A stretch of DNA of 64,000 nt. Source: Proteus vulgaris (GTDB lineage: Bacteria; Pseudomonadota; Gammaproteobacteria; Enterobacterales; Enterobacteriaceae). Below, piece by piece: positions 60,659 to 64,000 of the stretch. The stretch is from NCBI RefSeq assembly GCF_016239305.1, contig NZ_JAEHOQ010000012.1, positions 54,438-118,437 of the forward strand, in the 5' to 3' direction. The notes below the pieces were generated by a model, which was given only the letters and a program-made list of their open reading frames with translations, was not told the origin of the DNA and searched no databases. A program made the position numbers and the translations under genes. Position 1 is the first letter of the stretch, and each line of letters starts with the position of its first letter.

Positions 60659-63600
60659 ATGGCAAATCAAAATAGTGTTGCTTATAAAATACAATTAGAT
60701 GTTCGAGATATGCTTACTTCGCAACGTCAAGTTGAACAACATTTAAAAAGTTTAAATAGTCATTTTGATAAAACAACAAAAGTTGTTAATAACACTGAAA
60801 AATCAATGTTTTCATTATCAAAAGTCGCAAGTTCTCTTAGTAATAAACTATCTTTATCAATGGTAGCCAGTTATTCAGACGATTGGGTTGATCTAAATAA
60901 TAAACTTGCTCAGTCAGTGAGAGTTAATGAGTCATTAGTTGAGGTTACAGACAGAGTCTATAACGCAGCCCAAGGATCGCGTTCTAGCTTAAGTTTAACA
61001 GCGGCACTTTATTCAAAACTCGAAGAAGGTACCCGAAGCTATAATCTATCAGCTGAAGAGTTAGCTCAACTTACAACTATTATTAACCAAGGTTTTTTAC
61101 TTTCAGGTAATTCCGCACAAGGTGCTGAAAGTGCAATTACGCAGTTTTCTCAAAGCTTAGCATCTGGTGTTTTAAGTAGCGATAGCTTCAATGTGATGAC
61201 AGAGCAAGGAAACCAGTTACTTATTGCTCTTTCTAAATCATTGGGTGTATCGGTAAGTGAATTACGAAACATGGCAAATGAAGGTCAATTAACCAGTGAT
61301 GTACTTGCTAAAGGCTTGCTGTTACAAGGTGATCATATTGGCAAAGAATTTGAGGAATCAACCCAAACTGTCGTTCAATCAATGCAAATTGCAGGTAATA
61401 GCTTAACTAAATTTTTAGGAGAAAATACAACAGTACAAGCAGGCATACACCTATTTGGTGATTCGGTTGTTTTGGTTAGTGATCATATTGAAACCATGAG
61501 TAATATATTAAATATTGCCGCAGTTGTTTTTGGTTCTCGTTATGTGGGAGCTATAGCACTTGCAACAAAAACGAAAGTACAAAATATGATCTCAACTCGA
61601 GAAGCTACATTAGCGACTCTTCAAGAAGCAAAAGCAGCAGAATACACTGCAAACATGACCGTTCGAAAAACAAAGGCGGATTTAGATGCAGCGAGAGCTG
61701 CTGTTGTAAAGGCTGAATCTGAATTGGCTGCGACTAGAGGAACTAATGCTGAGGCAACAGCACAAGCTAATTTAACAGCAACAAAAACATTGGCTATAAA
61801 TGCTGCTATTGCTCATACGGAAGCCACAAAAGTTCAATCAACAGCAATCAACAACTCTGCAATAGCTGCAAAGGCAGCTTCTCTATCAATAGGCGCACTT
61901 AAAAATGTTATGGCATTTTTAGGAGGTCCCACTGGCGTCGCAATGTTAGCCGCTTCAGCCATATACTATTTTTTCCAGAAATCAGAGCAAGCTAAACAAG
62001 AAGTCACTGATTTTATTAGTAGTCTTGATAATTTAAAAGGAAAATTAAAAGAATTATCTTATCAAGAAATTGCACGAGATATTGATATAGCAAAAGATAA
62101 GCAAGCTCTATTAAATGAAGAAATTCAAGAACAAATGAAAGAGCTTAGTAGATTAAAAAAAATGTATGAAAATCAACCAGAAGCATTGAGTTTTGATATT
62201 GATTTTTTAAATAAAACTCAAGCCAAAACTATGAAGGAAATAATTAAATTAGAAGGTGATTTATCAACTAAGAAAAAAGAATCTGAATCTATTATTCAAT
62301 ACTTATCTGAAGCACAAGCTACTTATAATCAAAAAGTCCAAGAAGCAATACAGCTTAGTGTTGATAACGCGAAGAATTTAAACATCGAAAATTCTGTTTT
62401 TGGAAAGTTAACCAATATAATTCAATCAGCAACAGCGGCCAAAAGTAAATTTAATGCTCAACAATTAAAAGTAGAAAGAACCAAAGAAGGGCTAGATTTA
62501 GAAAAACAAATTAATAGAGAAATTCAATTAGCTAAAGCAGCCACTGAAGATAAAAAAATGGAGCTTCAAATTGGCTTTGATTTAGAAGATAGAAATATTA
62601 CTGATGGTGAAGCAACTAAATTAAAAGCTCTTTATGAGGAAAGAAATGTAGAACAAGAAAATGAAAAGCAACGTAAAATAGCAAGTGAAGCAGCACAGCA
62701 AGCCGCAAAAACAGCAGGTGATGCGCTCAATAATCAATTAGTACAACTTGAGAGATTAAATAAAGGGTATAAAGAAGGCTCTTTAGAAATGGCACAATAT
62801 GATGCCGTTCAAGCTTTAGGCAGTGGCGCAACAGACCTACAAATTAAAAAAGCTGAAGAAACGGTTGCTAAGATATTTGAACTTGAGCAGAAAAAAGTAG
62901 ATGAACAATTAGCACTTGATTTAGATTTATATACTAAAGCGAAAGCACTTCGAGATAAGGAATTAGCTGATATTGAGAGAGTGAGCAAAGATGATGTCTC
63001 GCTCACTGAAATAGCGGCAAGAAAAAAAGCTGAAATTGAAGCTGAATACATAGAAAAAATCGCAAAAATAAGAGTAGATAACGCAGTAACTTCACAAAAT
63101 AATCTTCAAGGGCAAATTGATCCTGTTCAACAACTTGAAAATGAACATGCTCGTAAGCTAGCTTTGATAGAAGCTTTTGAAACAGAAAAGGGTCAAATTA
63201 ATCAACGTGGTTTAGAGTTGATGAATGCAGCTAATACACAGTATGAACAAGCAAGAATTAGTGCTCAATGGGAGATCTGGAAAAATCAAAGTGAAGGGCA
63301 TCAATTTCTTGCTGATGGAATAAATGCATTAGGGCAACAATCAACAGGGATTATTAAAGGCCTGTTAGACGGCACGATGACTTTGAATGATGCTTTTCAA
63401 AATGTCGCATTAACTATTGTTGATCAGGCGATTAGTGCACTTGTTCAAATGGGAATGCAACAAGTTAAGAATATGATCATTAGTGATGCTATTCAAACAG
63501 CTTCAAATGCAAAAGCTGTAGCTGGCGCAGCAGCTACGGGGAGTTCCATTGCATCATCAATGGCACCCGCTGCTGCAGCTACAAGTGTTGCAACGATGGG

Positions 63601-63988
63601 GTCTGCGGCAACTTGGGGAATGGTCGCGTTAGCCGCAGCTATTCCTATGATGATAGCGATTGCTGGTGGACGTAAAAATGGTGGTCCTGTAAACGCTAAT
63701 AGCATGTATCGAGTGGGTGAAGGTGGTTTACCAGAAATTTTTAGAGCCAGTAATGGTAACCAATATATGATACCTGGCGATAATGGACGTGTTCTTAGCA
63801 ATAGACAATCTGGTGCTGGTGGTGGTTTTGGCATTGGGAATATGCAGTTTAACTTTAACGTACATGCTCCTAATGGCATAACTCAACAAGAAGCCACGCA
63901 AATAGCACAGATGGTAAAAGGCACTGTTTATGATGTGCTCAAAACTGAACTGAGAGGCGGAGCATTACAAGGAAATCCTCGTTATTAA
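60659..63988 (+). CDS. Phage tail tape measure protein
   Basis: 1109 residues from ATG 60659 (GGAG eight bases upstream; the frame is open from 60626). The N-terminal ~240 residues contain a tape-measure N-terminal domain (ALYSKLEEGTRSYNLS, SGVLSSDSFNVMTEQGNQLLIALSKSLGVS, NEGQLTSDVLAKGLL). A long alanine/lysine-rich helical and coiled-coil middle (about 320-870) is interrupted by a hydrophobic patch near 430. The C-terminal part (DGTMTLNDAFQNVALTIVDQAISALVQMG, a small-residue hydrophobic stretch, then GGPVNANSMYRVGEGGLPEIF) matches lambda gpH-type ends. The protein sets tail length; about 1100 residues would predict a tail of the long flexible class. Complete in the window. Confidence 0.92.
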   Translation: MANQNSVAYKIQLDVRDMLTSQRQVEQHLKSLNSHFDKTTKVVNNTEKSMFSLSKVASSLSNKLSLSMVASYSDDWVDLNNKLAQSVRVNESLVEVTDRVYNAAQGSRSSLSLTAALYSKLEEGTRSYNLSAEELAQLTTIINQGFLLSGNSAQGAESAITQFSQSLASGVLSSDSFNVMTEQGNQLLIALSKSLGVSVSELRNMANEGQLTSDVLAKGLLLQGDHIGKEFEESTQTVVQSMQIAGNSLTKFLGENTTVQAGIHLFGDSVVLVSDHIETMSNILNIAAVVFGSRYVGAIALATKTKVQNMISTREATLATLQEAKAAEYTANMTVRKTKADLDAARAAVVKAESELAATRGTNAEATAQANLTATKTLAINAAIAHTEATKVQSTAINNSAIAAKAASLSIGALKNVMAFLGGPTGVAMLAASAIYYFFQKSEQAKQEVTDFISSLDNLKGKLKELSYQEIARDIDIAKDKQALLNEEIQEQMKELSRLKKMYENQPEALSFDIDFLNKTQAKTMKEIIKLEGDLSTKKKESESIIQYLSEAQATYNQKVQEAIQLSVDNAKNLNIENSVFGKLTNIIQSATAAKSKFNAQQLKVERTKEGLDLEKQINREIQLAKAATEDKKMELQIGFDLEDRNITDGEATKLKALYEERNVEQENEKQRKIASEAAQQAAKTAGDALNNQLVQLERLNKGYKEGSLEMAQYDAVQALGSGATDLQIKKAEETVAKIFELEQKKVDEQLALDLDLYTKAKALRDKELADIERVSKDDVSLTEIAARKKAEIEAEYIEKIAKIRVDNAVTSQNNLQGQIDPVQQLENEHARKLALIEAFETEKGQINQRGLELMNAANTQYEQARISAQWEIWKNQSEGHQFLADGINALGQQSTGIIKGLLDGTMTLNDAFQNVALTIVDQAISALVQMGMQQVKNMIISDAIQTASNAKAVAGAAATGSSIASSMAPAAAATSVATMGSAATWGMVALAAAIPMMIAIAGGRKNGGPVNANSMYRVGEGGLPEIFRASNGNQYMIPGDNGRVLSNRQSGAGGGFGIGNMQFNFNVHAPNGITQQEATQIAQMVKGTVYDVLKTELRGGALQGNPRY

Positions 63989-64000
63989 TAGCCACCAAAA

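Overview
The window looks like chromosomal DNA of an enterobacterium of the Morganellaceae, most likely Proteus (P. mirabilis or a close relative). The basis is: (i) AT-rich DNA carrying E. coli-like gene blocks (ackA-pta-yfbVUTSR-alaA-lrhA-nuo, menFDHBCE, nrdAB-yfaE, ubiG, gyrA, rcsCBD); (ii) a catalase that, from memory, is almost residue-for-residue the crystallised P. mirabilis enzyme; (iii) a two-gene alpha-xenorhabdolysin-type cytolysin, a family known from Xenorhabdus, Photorhabdus, Yersinia and Proteus. No database search was possible, so names rest on remembered family sequences, gene order and motifs.

Layout. 1-382: 3' end of a broad-specificity amino-acid racemase. 383-1000: a type I toxin-antitoxin locus of the hok/mok/sok type on the minus strand, missed by ordinary ORF calling, plus a second orphan copy of its leader/antisense promoter. 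1007-4431: ackA-pta (acetyl-phosphate metabolism). 4824-9192: yfbV, yfbU, hxpA (yfbT), yfbS, yfbR. 9328-12314: alaA and the LysR regulator lrhA, separated by about 850 bp of AT-rich leader with a long hairpin. 13113-28061: the complete 13-gene nuo operon (complex I, with fused nuoCD). 28123-30396: xaxAB-like pore-forming toxin genes, inserted between nuo and men. 30626-37982: all six menaquinone genes menF and menDHBCE. 38074-42433: katA, yfaZ, tyrP, a YgdI/YgdR lipoprotein, yfaE. 42459-46978: nrdB, nrdA, ubiG. 47151-56440: gyrA and the Rcs phosphorelay (rcsC convergent with rcsDB). 56643-56812: tRNA-Ser(UGA) and tRNA-Thr(UGU).

The last 7 kb (56943-64000) is phage-derived. Right after the tRNAs come a CI/LexA-type self-cleaving repressor on the minus strand and, divergently, a Q-type late antiterminator. 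A promoter and terminator resembling pR'-tR' follow, and then directly the tail genes: tail tube protein with a C-terminal Ig-like domain, tail assembly chaperone and tape measure. No integrase, replication, terminase, portal, capsid or connector gene lies between the switch and the tail genes. This compact repressor / Q / tail layout suggests a phage-tail-like bacteriocin (flexible, F-type-like tailocin) induced by DNA damage. A deleted lambdoid prophage is the main alternative. The window ends just after the tape measure gene, so the tip, fibre and lysis genes that would decide this lie outside.

Functionally the core of the window is respiration and redox: complex I feeds menaquinone, made by the men genes, and ubiquinone (ubiG). 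Acetate overflow (ackA-pta), catalase and ribonucleotide reduction accompany it, with envelope-stress and swarming control by Rcs.
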